From the NCBI RefSeq assembly GCF_028583425.1, contig NC_072790.1, forward strand, positions 159,272,397-159,336,396: a stretch of DNA of 64,000 nt, in the 5' to 3' direction. A program made the position numbers and the translations under genes. Shown here in pieces: positions 1 through 11,467 of the stretch. The stretch is from Eublepharis macularius (taxonomy: Eukaryota; Chordata; Lepidosauria; Squamata; Eublepharidae). Within the stretch, counting starts at the first letter, position 1; each line of letters opens with the position of its first letter. A model generated the notes under the pieces. That model saw only the letters and a list, made by a program, of their open reading frames with translations. It had not been told where the DNA came from and did no database searches.

Positions 1-234
1 TGCTCCATGCCTCACATTGGAGTGACTACATCCACCGATGGCCTTCTTAGTTGTTGGAGGGGGTGGAGGGGGGGGAGGAAGGAAACAACGCACTCCTGCC
101 CACTCTATCTGGGGCCTAGGTGACCAAATTGCTTGGCCTTGGCAAGGAGCCAGTGGTGGGGCAGCACTGGTTCTGGGGCCCCGTCCAGAACATTTGTCCA
201 GGGCCCCAAAATCACCTAGACTGTCTCTGGAAAA

Positions 235-350
235 CACAACACAATTGTTTACTTAGGCTGAGCCAAGAACATCCATCAAGCCTACAAGGCACAGAATCAG
301 AGTCTGCCAGATTCTAGACCAACTCTCTAGCCATTGCACTACAGTGGATG
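235..350 (-). repeat. tRNA-derived SINE fragment
   Basis: Read on the minus strand, this begins with a tRNA-like head (TAGTGCAATGGCTAGAG, an A-box-like sequence), followed by a degenerate B-box region. It resembles the better kept copy at 44130-44365. The tail is lost or too diverged to recognise. Confidence 0.5.
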
Positions 351-1118
351 TCTAAAAATTGTTCATACCCCCACCAGCAACTTGAACATTTTTCTCCAAA
401 AGGCACACAACTTGGCTGGGTCTCAAAAAGGACTATGATGCATGGGCCTGTCAATGCATACTGGTACTAAGGCTCTGGCTGGGGGGAGGGGGGCATTGTG
501 CCAATGCCACCCTGGCTTTGGAAGGGGACAGTAAAATAGAAGAAATAATCTAGGTTCAGTGCCTCCCCCCCTTCTCTGTCTCTCTCTCTCTATAATGTGT
601 GTGAAAACATTACTGACAGACTATACCATCACTGAAGCCTACAGGATACTTAGGGTCTGTTCACACACGCATGATCATTTCATGGCAATGCTCTGGCATG
701 ATGATGTCTGTTCTAGGAAGTGATGTGATCATCACACAAGGCTGGGGAGCACGCACAATTCACAGCAGGCAGATTTGGGCCACAAGTGATCCTGCTTTGG
801 CCTGTAGGGCCCAAATCAGCCCACTGCAAAGCACAGGAATACTCTCAGGGCAGCCAGATGACATCAGTGACATCACGGCAGCAGCCCCAGGAGCGTACCT
901 TGAAGGCTCATTCCCTGACTTTCCCCCTTCCAGCCAGGTAAGCAGTGACAGGGGGTGATAGGTGAGAGTGGGGGATCCCCCACCAAGGGGAAACGGATCC
1001 CTAATTGTGTCTGAGGTTGTGGAAATCAAATCATTACCTCCATATTGCTTCTGTCTTTGAGGGACTTACATGCACATTATATTTAACTCCAGATTTCTTG
1101 ATTGTCAAGGAATGCATG
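351..1118. other. No gene recognised
   Basis: Mixed-composition intronic DNA with short pyrimidine runs (about 560-592). Open frames here are short and overlap on both strands. No domain, splice pattern or repeat family was recognised. Confidence 0.5.
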
Positions 1119-1345
1119 TGGTGGGGGGTGGTAGGAAGGGTGGGAGAAGGGCCCCTGAGGGTAAGGGTGGCATTTGGCATGCAAAATGCCACCCCTGGCA
1201 AGACAAGCCTCCCCCAGCTGTCAGTGGTAGAGATGAGAGCAGAGCACCTACTTGGGGAGGCCATGAAATGCCCCCCCCAAGTGGGAGCAGGCTGAGCCTT
1301 GGTGGGGGGTGGGAGGAAGGGTGGGAGAAGGGCCCCAGAGGGTTG
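1119..1345. repeat. G-rich 175-bp repeat, distal copy
   Basis: About one and a third units of a complex repeat. Landmarks are a G-rich block (GGTGGGAGGAAGGGTGGGAG), a near-palindrome centred on GCATGC, a CTGTCAGTGGTAGAGAT stretch, and CTACTTGGGGAGGCCATGAAATG. The same order recurs at 2064-2400. Frames across it are low-complexity Pro/Gly/Trp and are not genes. Confidence 0.75.
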
Positions 1346-1379
1346 GGGGGGGATTTTGTTGCAGTGGTTCCCCCCCATT

Positions 1380-1690
1380 AAGTCATGTTATGGAGGGAGA
1401 GTTGTATTAGGCTGGTAGTTATTATGATCATCTTGTCTAGTGTGGGCTTCTGTTTCCATGCCCTGTTGTGCCCACTTACTATGTAACCTGTGGAAATGTT
1501 CAAAACTTTACAGTTTGTCCATTTCAAAAGAAAAATTGTTTTTAAGATTCTCTGATGTGTAGTTAATTGTGTTGTGTTGTGCTGTGAGGGACAATAAGTG
1601 TAATATGTTGTGATTTGTTGACCACTTGTAATTTGAAAATTATAAAATAAAGGTTTTTTAAACTTAATCATTGTGTGTGTGTTCCCTTCT
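1380..1690 (+). other. AT-rich segment, possibly the 3' UTR of a transposon
   Basis: This AT-rich stretch separates two G-rich repeat blocks. It contains ATAAAATAAAGG near 1643-1654, a plausible polyadenylation signal, followed by a short T run. It could be the 3' untranslated end of a DNA transposon gene captured in the array, but no coding remnant is attached, so this is a guess. Confidence 0.3.
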
Positions 1691-2063
1691 TTGATGGGAG
1701 GTTGGTTCCCAGCATAGGGAACAATGGGGCAGGCTGGCCAGCCTTCTCTGCAGGTGGTGGGGGGGGTCAGGGGGGTGGTTGTCTGTGTGCCAGGGCAGGT
1801 GCTCTTTCCCAGGGACGATTTGGCACTGCCACCATTGTGGCACCCCTTGTCTGTGCGGAATTGCCCTGGGAAAGAGAGTTTAGGGGTTCCCAAAAGGGGA
1901 GGGCAGGCCAGCCTGTTCGTGGGGTTATGGTGGGTGTGGGGCAGGTGGGGGTTGATTTGGGTCTGTGAGGGGCTACTGGGGGGATTTGGGTCTGTGTGTG
2001 GCAGCTGGGGGGGAATTGGGTTTGTGTGGGGCTGTGAGGGGTGGACTTTGGGGGCTGAGGGGA

Positions 2064-2400
2064 CCTACTTGGGGAGGCCATGAAATGGCCCCCCAAGTGG
2101 GAGCAGGCTGAGCCTTGGTGGGGGGTGGGAGGAGGGGTGGGAGAAGGGCCCCTGAGGGCTGGGGGGCATTTTGCATGCAAAATGCCACCCCTGGCAAGAC
2201 AAGCCTCCCCCAGCTGTCAGTGGTAGAGATTAGAGCACCTACTTGGGGAGGCCATGAAATGGCCCCCCCAAGTGGGAGCAGGCTGAGCCTTGGTGGGGGG
2301 TGGGAGGAAGGGTGGGAGAAGGGCCCCTGAGGGTAAGGGGGCATTTTGCATGCAAAATGCCACCCCTGGCAAAGGAAGCCTGCCTCTTCATTTTTTCCCC
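2064..2400. repeat. G-rich 175-bp tandem repeat, two units
   Basis: CTACTTGGGGAGGCCATGAAATG starts at about 2064 and again at about 2239, giving a unit of about 175 bp. Both units hold a 20-bp perfect palindrome (2165-2184 and 2341-2360) built on GCATTTTGCA and its complement, and strongly G-rich blocks that could form G-quadruplexes. Upstream (1690-2060) the G-rich sequence continues with loose GGGTCTGTG repeats. Confidence 0.8.
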
Positions 2401-2784
2401 ATAGGAAATAATGAAGAAAGATTAGCAGCAGCATGCTAACAATATGCTGCTCCTTCGCTTTCTTATGGGAGGATGGGGGGACCTGCTTTGGGGGGCCATA
2501 ACATGGCCCCCCAAAGTCCAATCTGTCTGAAACTTGGGTGGTTGTTAGAGAAGGGTTAGAGGAAGGTCCCCACCAATTTTGGGCTTATTCGGTGGGAAAA
2601 TGCCTCCTCCAGGCGTCCTGGAAGACGGAGGCATTTTCCCATAGAAAAAAGCTGAAAGAATGCCGAAAGAATGCCGAAAGCCGAAAGAGATTCTTGTTTC
2701 GGCTTTCGGCTTTAACGATAGAGAATCTTGTTTCGGCTAATGCTGAAACAAGAAAGCCGAAAGTTTTTTCCTTGCACACCCCTA
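2385..2784. mobile_element. Non-autonomous hAT-like element, right end
   Basis: The right end CTTGCACACCCCTA (2771-2784) is the complement of the TAGGGGTGTGCAAG terminus of a reptile hAT-like family. Inside are alternating GCCGAAAG/CTTTCGGC blocks (2650-2765) and a hairpin with 15-bp perfect arms, 2593-2607 and 2627-2641. The left terminus was not found; the G-rich array upstream may be part of the same element. Confidence 0.5.
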
Positions 2785-4219
2785 CTAATAACATATGGTT
2801 GCAGTGCTCATTTGCTGCACCTCTTAGCCAAAGACTTAAGTGTTCCAGAAATAAAGACTAATGTTGTTGAAATCGCTAAATACTTCCGTAACAATCATTT
2901 TGCTGCAGCAGCTCTGAAAAGGATGGGTGGAACCAAGCTAACGCTCCCACAAGATGTTAGATGGAACTCTGTGGTGGACTGTTTTGAGCAGTATATCAAG
3001 AACTGGCCTATTCTGATGACAGTTTGTGAACAAAATTGAGATAAAATAGATGGCACTGTTACGGCCAAAATCCTCAACATTGGGCTTAAGAGAAATGTTG
3101 AACATATGCTGAGCATCCTGAAACCCATCTCTGAAGCTTTAAACAAAATACAGAAAAATAGCTGTTTTATTGCTGATGCTGTTGAAATTTGGAAGGAACT
3201 GAGTGAACACTTAAAAACAGAACTACACATGGACAGAATTAAATTACAAGCATTAAAAAAACGAATGGAACAAGCACTGTCTCCAGCTCATTTTTTGGCA
3301 AATATTGTCAATATCCAGTACCAGGGTCAAAACTTAAGTGCTGAGGAAGAGGAGTTAGCTATGACATGGGTATCCAGCAATCATCCATCTGTAATGCCAA
3401 CTATAATAAACTTCAGAGCTAAGGGGGAACCATTCAAGAAATATATGTTTGCTGAAGATATTTTAAAGAAAGTCACACCAGTGAACTGGTGGAAGTCACT
3501 TAAGCACTTGGATTTAGAGACTGTTGAAGTAATGATTTCACTTTTAACAGCAGTAGCTTCTTCTGCAGGCATTGAAAGAATATTCTCTTCCTTTGGACTC
3601 ATTCATTCTAAATTGAGAAATCGTTTGGGACCCGATAAAGCAGGAAAGCTTGTTTTTCTTTTCCAGATTATGAACAAAGAAGAAGATTAAGATGACGAGT
3701 GAGCTACAGAGGACAGTATTTAAGTTTTTCATGTGTAGGCTGGGCTGACAGTCTGTTTCTTAAAATATATATATTTTGTTTAGCCAAATTAGTTAACAAA
3801 CATGGATATTTGTTTAAGCAAATAACATATGCTGTAATATTATTGTTTCAGTTGAATAAATAAAACTATTTAAATTGTTATTATTAAGGTAATGATTATT
3901 TTTCTCCTTCCAATAAAGTACAACAGAAAAGTTGTCCAAATATGAATGATTAACCTAAACTGGGGATAATTCATCTCACAATAAATTAACCATAATGTGT
4001 TTCTAATAGTATTAAAATCAATATTTTATACAGCTGTAAAACTAATATGAAAAGTTGTTATTCTAAAAATCTTCATCTACTTGCATATTAAAGTTATACC
4101 AGCAAGAATTAGTCTTTATGTAGAAAACTATGATTTAAATCAAGCCTTACTGACTAGTGATTTAAATCGTGATTTAAATCGTGATTTAAATCAGTTTGAT
4201 TTAAATCAAATCCACCCTG
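2785..4219 (+). mobile_element. hAT DNA transposon, 3' half
   Basis: This carries the C-terminal half of a hAT transposase followed by about 530 bp of AT-rich 3' sequence, ending in CAAATCCACCCTG (4207-4219), the terminal inverted repeat. Just inside the end are five copies of the 10-bp palindrome GATTTAAATC at 4132, 4159, 4171, 4183 and 4198. These look like subterminal transposase-binding repeats. The left half is missing: the sequence begins abruptly after the terminus of the preceding element, which may have inserted into it. Confidence 0.8.
2791..3690 (+). pseudogene. hAT transposase, C-terminal part
   Basis: Frame 1 reads from a CSAHLLHLLAKDL segment (the RNase-H-like core of hAT transposases), through RWNSVVDCFEQ, to the C-terminal dimerisation domain. 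That domain shows VASSAGIERIFSSFG followed by HSKLRNRLG, as in hATC. The protein ends with TAA at 3688-3690. There is one in-frame TGA at 3037-3039; after it the same frame runs about 650 bp without a stop. The N-terminal BED zinc finger and the first catalytic aspartates are absent. It cannot encode an active transposase, but the frame is well kept for a DNA transposon. Confidence 0.85.
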
Positions 4220-4224
4220 ATTTG

Positions 4225-4870
4225 TATGCTGACAAAACAGTCTAAGGCACATGATGAGCTTCCTCGATGGACTGCATCACGTTCGGTGAAGTGGGTTTCG
4301 TCGGCGACCGTCCTGCTCTTGTGAGCGCAAGGGCCTCTCTGAGGGTCAATCCCCAAACTCCAGTGAGAAGTAGGACAGTGGCCCAGGTCAGCTTGCTTGA
4401 TAGTAAGCAAGCTGACACACCACGTCACTAAGGTGGGACTCGTTGTCCACTGCCCAAAGAGGCTCCCTCTGAACAGGGTAGCATAAGTTTCCTTCCCTCA
4501 AGGTGTGGAAGACATCCTTTCCATCCCTCCCGTGCTTTCCATTCCAGCAATGGGCCTTTGAATTGCTACATGATCCTGTTGCGGAGTTGGCTTTCACTCA
4601 AGTACATCCATTCATTTCCCATCATGGAGAGTTAGTCTCCCCGCCCCCAGGGAGGGCATCTCTTGTTGATGCAGCCCCATGTAGGTGGGTTTTGTGGGCA
4701 GCCACCTCTCCTGGACAGGAGCACAAGTCTCTCTCCTTCCCCCAAGAGTGGGTAAGGGTCAGTCAGAATAGGGGAGGGGAAGTTGTTGTTTGTCTCTTTG
4801 GAAAAGTGATAATCGAGGAGCATTACATGAGAACCTTTGGTGGGGAAAGTCGACTGAAGTGAAAATCTGG
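4225..4870. other. No gene recognised; one short hairpin
   Basis: Unassigned intronic DNA. A perfect 12-bp inverted repeat with a 6-nt loop lies at 4387-4416 (arm GTCAGCTTGCTT). Open frames on both strands lack recognisable domains. Confidence 0.4.
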
Positions 4871-4874
4871 GGGG

Positions 4875-5024
4875 AAACCAAGGCCTTTTCTGACTCAAAC
4901 CGGTTCTCGAACCGGTTCCCGACCCAGGCCTGGTCCGTTAAAAGTTCGTGGACCGTGGTCCGTGGAAGCCCACGAACCCCGAACCAGCGGTCTGTAGGCA
5001 AATGCCGCTCCGTGCCCATCTCTA
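4875..5024. mobile_element. Truncated non-autonomous hAT element (TAGAGATGG family)
   Basis: The right end CGTGCCCATCTCTA (5011-5024) matches the right terminus of the complete copy at 10322-10761. The body shares its GAACCGGTTC / ACGAACC motifs. The left end is missing. Confidence 0.6.
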
Positions 5025-5198
5025 CTCCTCATCTATTGTAAGGAAGGAAAAGGGCACCAGCACTGATTTCTGCCATCACTGGTCTGATCTGTTTGACAGG
5101 GGAAGGAAAAGCTTCCTGGATACTGAAGTTAAGAACGCTATTTGACTGGAAAAAATGGATGGGAGATCATGATGCATTAAAATACCGAATCCCAACTT

Positions 5199-5848
5199 CA
5201 GGGCCGGATCGAGGGGGGAAGGGGGGGTAGTCTGCCCCTGGCACCACCAGGGAGGGGGTGCCGGGAGCAGCTGCCAGCTGCCGGAGTGCGCAGGCGGCAG
5301 CGCGGGCAGCCTCGCAGTCCCCCCGGGCTGCCTTTCACCTGCCCTACAGGACAGGGGGCAGCCAGCTTGCCGCACACCCCCTGTCCTGCAGGGCAGGAAA
5401 AAGGCAGTGCGGCCGCCTGCACCATTTGCCCCTATCCTGCAGGGCAGGCAAAAGGCAGCACGGCCACTCACGCCATTCGCCTGCCCCACAGGACAGGGGG
5501 CAACCGGCCGCCCCCTGTCCTGCGGGGCAGGCAAACGGCGCAGGCGGCCTCACAGCCCCCTGCGCTGCCTTTTGCCTGCCCTGCAGGACAGGGGGCGCAC
5601 TGCAAGCTGGCCGCCCCCTGTCCTGCGGGGCAGGCGAAAGGCAGCGCGGGGAGCTGCAAGGCCGCCTGTGCCATTTGCCTGTGGAGAGACGAATGGCGTG
5701 GGCGGCTTCCCAGCCCCACCCGCTGCTTCCACTGCTCTGCACCTGTGTGATGACATCACCAAAATGACATCATCATGCATCGCCGGGAGCACGAGAGGGG
5801 GTCGGGTTAGGGTTGCCCTGGGTGCCAGCAACCCTAGATCTGGCCCTG
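5199..5848. mobile_element. Non-autonomous hAT element with tandem hairpins
   Basis: The ends are CAGGGCCGGATC (5199-5210) and its near-complement GATCTGGCCCTG (5837-5848). It is flanked by an 8-bp target duplication with one mismatch: CCCAACTT (5191-5198) and CTCAACTT (5849-5856). An 8-bp duplication and CAG...CTG ends indicate hAT. The interior is about 70% G+C and holds three tandem hairpin units of about 95 bp (arms 5338-5358/5377-5397, 5480-5500/5511-5531 and 5575-5595/5614-5634). The several long frames on both strands are by-products of this repeat. Confidence 0.85.
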
Positions 5849-5856
5849 CTCAACTT

Positions 5857-8800
5857 TTGTACAGCACCAAGACCCCACAGTACAGAGAAGCACTTACGTG
5901 TAACTACTGAACTCTATTGTAAACATTTTAAATAATTTTCCTGCTTATATTTATTTCAAGATTTATACTCTAATTACAGCTCAAATGAGAATTCAAAGTT
6001 GAGAAAAATAATAAAAACCAAATTTTATACATATATACTTTATCACACACACTTAAAATCCAAGGTAAAAAAATACAACTGGCGGCATAATATTTATAGC
6101 AAGAATAATACCAACCCAACTAAAATGCTCTGGAGATCAAAAACCTATTTAAAAACCAAAGTTCTCACTGCCTATCATAGCCAAGTTCTCAAATCTGGTG
6201 AACCTCAGTAAGGAATGGCATAAACACTGAACATTCACAGAGAATCTTCTATTGTTAGATGAAAACAGTTAAGAATTCTAAGGAGGAAGCACCCACAGCA
6301 GAAACGTATTTCTGGTCTTCAGTAGATTTGGGGAGGTGGAGGGGGGGACAATGTTCCCTCAGAAATCCTGAACTCAGGCCATAAAGGACTTTAAAGATAA
6401 AAACCGTCACTTTGAAATTAACCCAGAAACAAAGTGCTGACATGAATTTTACAGGAATCTTCAAAAGAAGAAATAATTTCCCTTCCATATTTTTAAACTG
6501 AAAGTATTAAAGCAAACAGTATTTTCTTGAACAATTTCATTCATCCTCAAATGCTTGTTTAAAATAACTCCCCATATAGACAACATAGGCTGAAAAACTG
6601 CAAATTATTTATATCAAGTTTAATTGTAAAACATGCATTCAAAGTTGTAAGTGTAACAGAATTGTGAGCCAATTATTCAAAATGGGCCATTGTTTTTCAT
6701 GCAAAATAGTGTTTCTTTACAACAGAATGAAGATTTCCCCATAACAATGTCACATTTTATACAAAGGTTTATCCAAAAGCCAAAACTGTAAGCTGTATAG
6801 ACCTAGTAACATAAAATTTCAATATACTTTCTGTGGCAGCATTTTTGAACACCCCAACATATTACAGTTTAGTAATAATGTATATATCTAGCTTGTGGAA
6901 TATACATTGTACAGTTAATCTACATAAAAGATCACCGTGATAAAATGCAGTATAATAAGTATAGCTCTTATGGTATTGATATTGATGAACAAGGGAATAC
7001 ATACCCTACACAGGCACATACTGTGCCCGAAAACAACTGAACTTTATCTGGAGTATCTACTGGTGGACCTATGTACCTTGGATTTTATGAGTGTATGCAC
7101 ATATGTGGCTACACATCAGAGGCAGGAAAGACATGTTGGATGGATAAAGAAGAAAGGAGTCTTTTTGTTCCCCACCACTTATAAGAAAATGATCCAATAT
7201 GTATTGCCCAATTTGCTTCTAATATTGATTCTGGTAAAAGCATGAACCTCAGAGATTTCGACAGAAAATTTCCCTTCTGTGCAACTATTAAAATCTCTAT
7301 ATATAAACAGAACAACCGCTTGCTCCTGTCCTGATTTCTTTTCTGTACCTACATATGTGGCTTCTAGCCAAGGACTGATGGAGGATTTCTGTCCTGGTTA
7401 CTTAACAGCAATCATGGCAGGCTGTTGAGAGTTTCAGCCCTCCATTCCCAGGCTGCACTAGCTCCTGAGGCAAAGTCTGCATCTCAATTGTCCACAGAAA
7501 GTGCAACAAAAATAAATGACACAATTTCTGCCCCTTAAAAGGGGTAAAATATAGTAAGCAGAGCTGCAAAGGATATTACTAAACATATTAAATCAGACCA
7601 GACACTGTCTTAGAGGCAAAAATTCTGCATTAATTACAATTTGTGGCTAGAACAAATTGATATCCATTTATTGAAGTCTGAAAGAAATAGACAACTAGCA
7701 GGCTATTTCATGCCTCAAAGAATTTATAGCAAAAAGGGTGCTGGGATATACTCAGCACAAGTAACTCTGTATTTGGAAAATAAAATGAACATTTTTTCAA
7801 AGTCTGCTACACTTGAATCAGTGCCCGAAATATCCTGATTTAGAAGCTTATACCAAATTGCAGCTCACCTGTGGTGACTAAAGAAAATGCAGTCCTTACT
7901 GCAATTAAGGTCGGACAAATAAAGCTCTCTGTGGAAAACATACCATCAGTTAGTTCTGTAATTAAAAACTATGAATGCGTGACTGAGCATTATATAAACT
8001 CACTATTAGCAAACACATTTACATGAATAGAGAATATGTACTGGCAGTTATAATTTTGGAGGTGGAGAAAAGGTTTAAAAAAAAACCTAAATAATTAGGC
8101 TGCTGGAGAGTTGTTTCACATGGGAAAACCTTGAAGCCCTTATTCAGACAAAATTATTTCCCAAGGGGATACTAGTTAAGAACCTATATACTGAAAAAAA
8201 TTCTAAATTAGCCAACTTGGTCTAGAATCATAGAACAAATTATATACCATAGCAACCTCATGGCCTTTGTGTGTGGAGTCCAGTGCAACACTTTCCCCAA
8301 GTGCAACTCTTTACTATTCTCTAAGGGAATGAGTGACAGCCATTCAGTTGAGTAGAAGAAGTTAAGACCTGATCTACATGTGCCTCAAAAAGAGGTGGAG
8401 GAGAGCTGCGGTGATAAAACAGGGGACACCACTTCAGGACATCAGGAGATGAAGGCATCACATTTTTCCCTCCTTCATGTACTAATAAATAATATTACTA
8501 TTAATACTATTATGTACTAATAAATAATGATACTGTTCTAGGCTAGCCTTTCAGATGCCATACTAGTTTTCTACTTATAGGAAATTATTAATGTAGGGAA
8601 AATGTGAAAACAAAAAGAAACCTCTGAACTGCAGTCTGAAGTGGTACAGGCCATTCTATCCCCTCATTCAGCTCCATGTATAGACCAGGCCAGAAGATAT
8701 CAATGGGGTGGTGACAAAATTTGCAGCCTGCAATTGGTGATCTCAGGATCAGCTGTGAAAAATAGATTTTGTTCCTGTTTTGATTCCAGTTTACAGTCCG
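5857..8800. other. AT-rich intronic DNA without a recognised gene
   Basis: Nothing coding was recognised. A stretch near 6365-6440 resembles a dispersed squamate repeat. At 8477-8529 a 17-bp sequence containing GTACTAATAAATAAT occurs twice, 36 bp apart, probably a slippage duplication. Confidence 0.5.
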
Positions 8801-8803
8801 TAT

Positions 8804-8885
8804 AGAATCATAGCGTTGGATGGAACCTCTAGGGTCATCTAGTCCAACCCCCTCTACAATACAGGAAATTCACAAATCTCTCCCC
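8804..8885 (-). mobile_element. CR1-type LINE 3' end
   Basis: The sequence AGAATCATAG followed by GGTCATCTAGTCCAACCCCCT is, on the minus strand, the 3' end of amniote CR1 elements, which finish in ATTCTATGATTCT repeats. Only about 80 bp remain. Confidence 0.65.
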
Positions 8886-8899
8886 CCCACACACACACA

Positions 8900-9755
8900 C
8901 CCAGTGATCCTTACTCCATGCCCAGAAGATGGCAAAATGTTGTCCAAAGAGCAAAAAGGCACTCTTGAGAAACCAAGCAGTTGTTAATTGTAGAGCCCTG
9001 CGATCCATTGCTTGGTTACCTTGCGTGTGACAGAACGTTGGGAAATTATATTACGTATTAGCAGCTTTCTAACTCCAACAACCCTGTAATTAATATGAAG
9101 TGCTTCTTTCAAGTGTTTTACAACTAATAATAAATTCAACATCAGTTGAAGTTCCAGACTGATCAGCAATATTAAGCAAGAAGGTTTGGGATTTTTTTAA
9201 AGGAAAAAAAACGAGCTCATGTTATTATAAATCTTTCAAACCTAATTACAAATTGTCCAACATTTATCACCTGAAAGGGATCCAGTCTCTTCTCCAAGTC
9301 ACCTCAAGACACCTATCCTCAGATGAAAACTGTTAAATTTTATCATCCCACCTACCTGTTACTTCCCTGAGACATTCTTAATGTTAGAAATGTTTTTTTC
9401 TAATATTGCATTTATATCTATCTTCCTATAATTTACAATTGCTGTTTTGTGATCCTGGGCAATGACACTGATCAGGGATGTTAACCACCATTTTCCTTCT
9501 TTGTTTCAACAACTTTTTAAAAAATCTGAAAACTGTCAATATATCAGTATTTTCTCAAAAACTAACCTGGCTTGTTAACTACTGAAAGCAAAACCTGCAT
9601 TAATTATACCTTATATGCAAGAGAAAAAAAACTTGCTCAAAACTAGTTGTCAACTTAGTATGTCAAAGGAAGGAAAACTGCATACAAGTCTAAAAATATC
9701 AGCAGTCTGATTTAAGATGCATGGACTTAGCAAGACATAAACCATGACATAAAAT
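8900..9755. other. No gene recognised
   Basis: AT-rich intronic sequence with short homopolymer runs. No repeat family or coding signal was identified. Confidence 0.4.
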
Positions 9756-9759
9756 CAAG

Positions 9760-10118
9760 ACAAGTCATTCCTCCTTATGGAATGGCCTGCCTGATGAGAT
9801 TGGAAGAGCTCTCACTCTCCTGGCTTTCCACAAACTTTGCAAAACTGAATTATTCAGGACAGTTTTTTTAACTACCTGTTGCTGTAAGTATATTCCTTTT
9901 GGGTGATTTCTGCATTGTTTAATTATTCTTACTTTGTTTCAGCTTTATTTTTGCTTGTTTTCAAATTTTTGAAAATTTTGCTTTTGCATACCCTATTGCA
10001 TTGTTTATTGAATATTCCAGCTGTTGAGCATATTGACTTACACTGTGTAATCCACTTTGAGTGTCAGTAAGAAGGGCAGACTATAAATAAACTAAATAAA
10101 TAAACTAGGGAATCAACC
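9760..10118 (+). mobile_element. CR1/L3-like LINE 3' end
   Basis: It begins in the last coding part of the element (GGAATGGCCTGCCTGATGAG, the LWNxLPxE region typical of CR1 proteins). It ends in a conserved tail, TGTAATCCACTTTGAGTGTCAG, then ACTATAAATAAACTAAATAA. The same layout is seen split in two at 19030-19146 and 22155-22497. Confidence 0.6.
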
Positions 10119-10321
10119 ATAGCAAATCTTTACAGTGATTCAATCAAAATGACTGCCAAGCAAATCAAAATGACTGCCAAGGAAATAAGGGCTTTGATGG
10201 AAAACCACAAGTCTTCTATATGCAACATACATATTGTCTGAATCGATAATTAGCAAGCCAGATGGTAGTTGTATTATCAAACATTTCACAACCTGCCACC
10301 CACCTCAGCAAGAGTGTTTAC

Positions 10322-10761
10322 TAGAGATGGATACGGACCAAAATACAAACCAAAATTCATGACGAACCAGGCCGGTTCATGGTTCACAAACCAACAGTTC
10401 GTCAGATCCTATTACGAACCAGGCCGGTTCAAGGTTCACAAACCAGCAGTTCGTCAGATCCTATTACTGACAAACCACCACGAACCTTAGGCTGGTTCTT
10501 TTGGTTGTTTTTTTGGTTTGTCACTGCAGACAGCCTAGTGGTGATCAATCAATTTCCTAGGCAACATGTAATGGACTTCCTGCAGACCTTCTGCTGACCT
10601 GGAAGTGGCCTTCTGCTGGCCCGGAAGTGACAATTTTCTGACCTGGATGTGACATTTTCACGAACCAAATGAACCAGTTTGTGAACTGGGGGCAGGTTCG
10701 TGAAATTTGATGAACCACGAATTACATGGTTCATTTTTTTCCCCATTCGTGCCCATCTCTA
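10322..10761. mobile_element. Complete non-autonomous hAT element (TAGAGATGG family)
   Basis: Termini are TAGAGATGG (10322) and CCATCTCTA (ending 10761). They are flanked by an 8-bp target duplication with one difference, GTGTTTAC (10314-10321) and GTGTTCAC (10762-10769). Inside, a 54-bp segment containing GAACCAGGCCGGTTCA is tandemly duplicated (about 10362-10470). No transposase is present, so the element depends on an autonomous hAT. Confidence 0.88.
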
Positions 10762-11147
10762 GTGTTCACTATCAACTTATCTTGACTTCCACAAGAGCCA
10801 GGGTGGCAATTTCATATGAATTTGCAAGGGATGAGGCAAAATGTCAGCATTAGACCTGGCTGTGGTTCTGACTGGTGCTATGAAAAACTATTGAGGGAAA
10901 GCAACAAGACTAAGTATCCTCTTTTAACAGAGAACCCAGAACTAACATGCTTGATTGCGTTCTTTGGCAATCCTCCCAGTTCATCAACACTTGTTATAGT
11001 TGCAAGACAGTTATTTGTAGCCAGCCAGCCCCAGCAAATACTGCATCAATACAAAATCTGATTTGATCACTTTATAACAATATTCTGTAGTTAAACTTCC
11101 ATTTTTTCATATTAGAAAGTTTTCAGAACAAAATTGGTAGCCATATG

Positions 11148-11467
11148 CTTCTGCCTTGCTTAGCCCCCTTTCCTTCCCCAGGGGAGTGGGACTAGCTGGC
11201 CTCCCTCTGTCTCCCCCTGCCGCCTGGGGCCCTGGGCCTTTGCCCTATCTCCCTGGCACAGGCAGGTTCTGGCTCCGTTTGCCCGTGAGAGGGGTTGGTC
11301 TGCTGTCCCCCGGCTGCCCCCTCTGCTTACCAGTCAGACCGGTTGACCTACTGTCCGCGGTCTGACCGGTTGACCTGCTGTCTGCTGGCTGCCCCCTCTG
11401 TTTGCCCGTCAGCCCGGTTGACCTGCTGTTCCCTCTTGTCATGTCTGGGGGCTGGGGCTCAGACCCC
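11148..11467 (-). repeat. LTR (3' LTR) of Ty3/gypsy fossil
   Basis: This is a 320-bp direct repeat of 15771-16090. By eye the two differ at about 14 positions (4-5%), suggesting a moderately old insertion. Both carry an internal short tandem repeat built on GGTTGACCTGCTGTC. No clean flanking target duplication was found. Confidence 0.8.

Noticed and set aside
1005-2521. Gly/Trp/Pro-rich frames on both strands
   Set aside because: They follow the G-rich tandem repeat and change frame between repeat units.
5198-5910. Several long Ala/Pro/Cys-rich frames on both strands
   Set aside because: All come from the GC-rich tandem hairpins of the hAT element and have no consistent coding strand.
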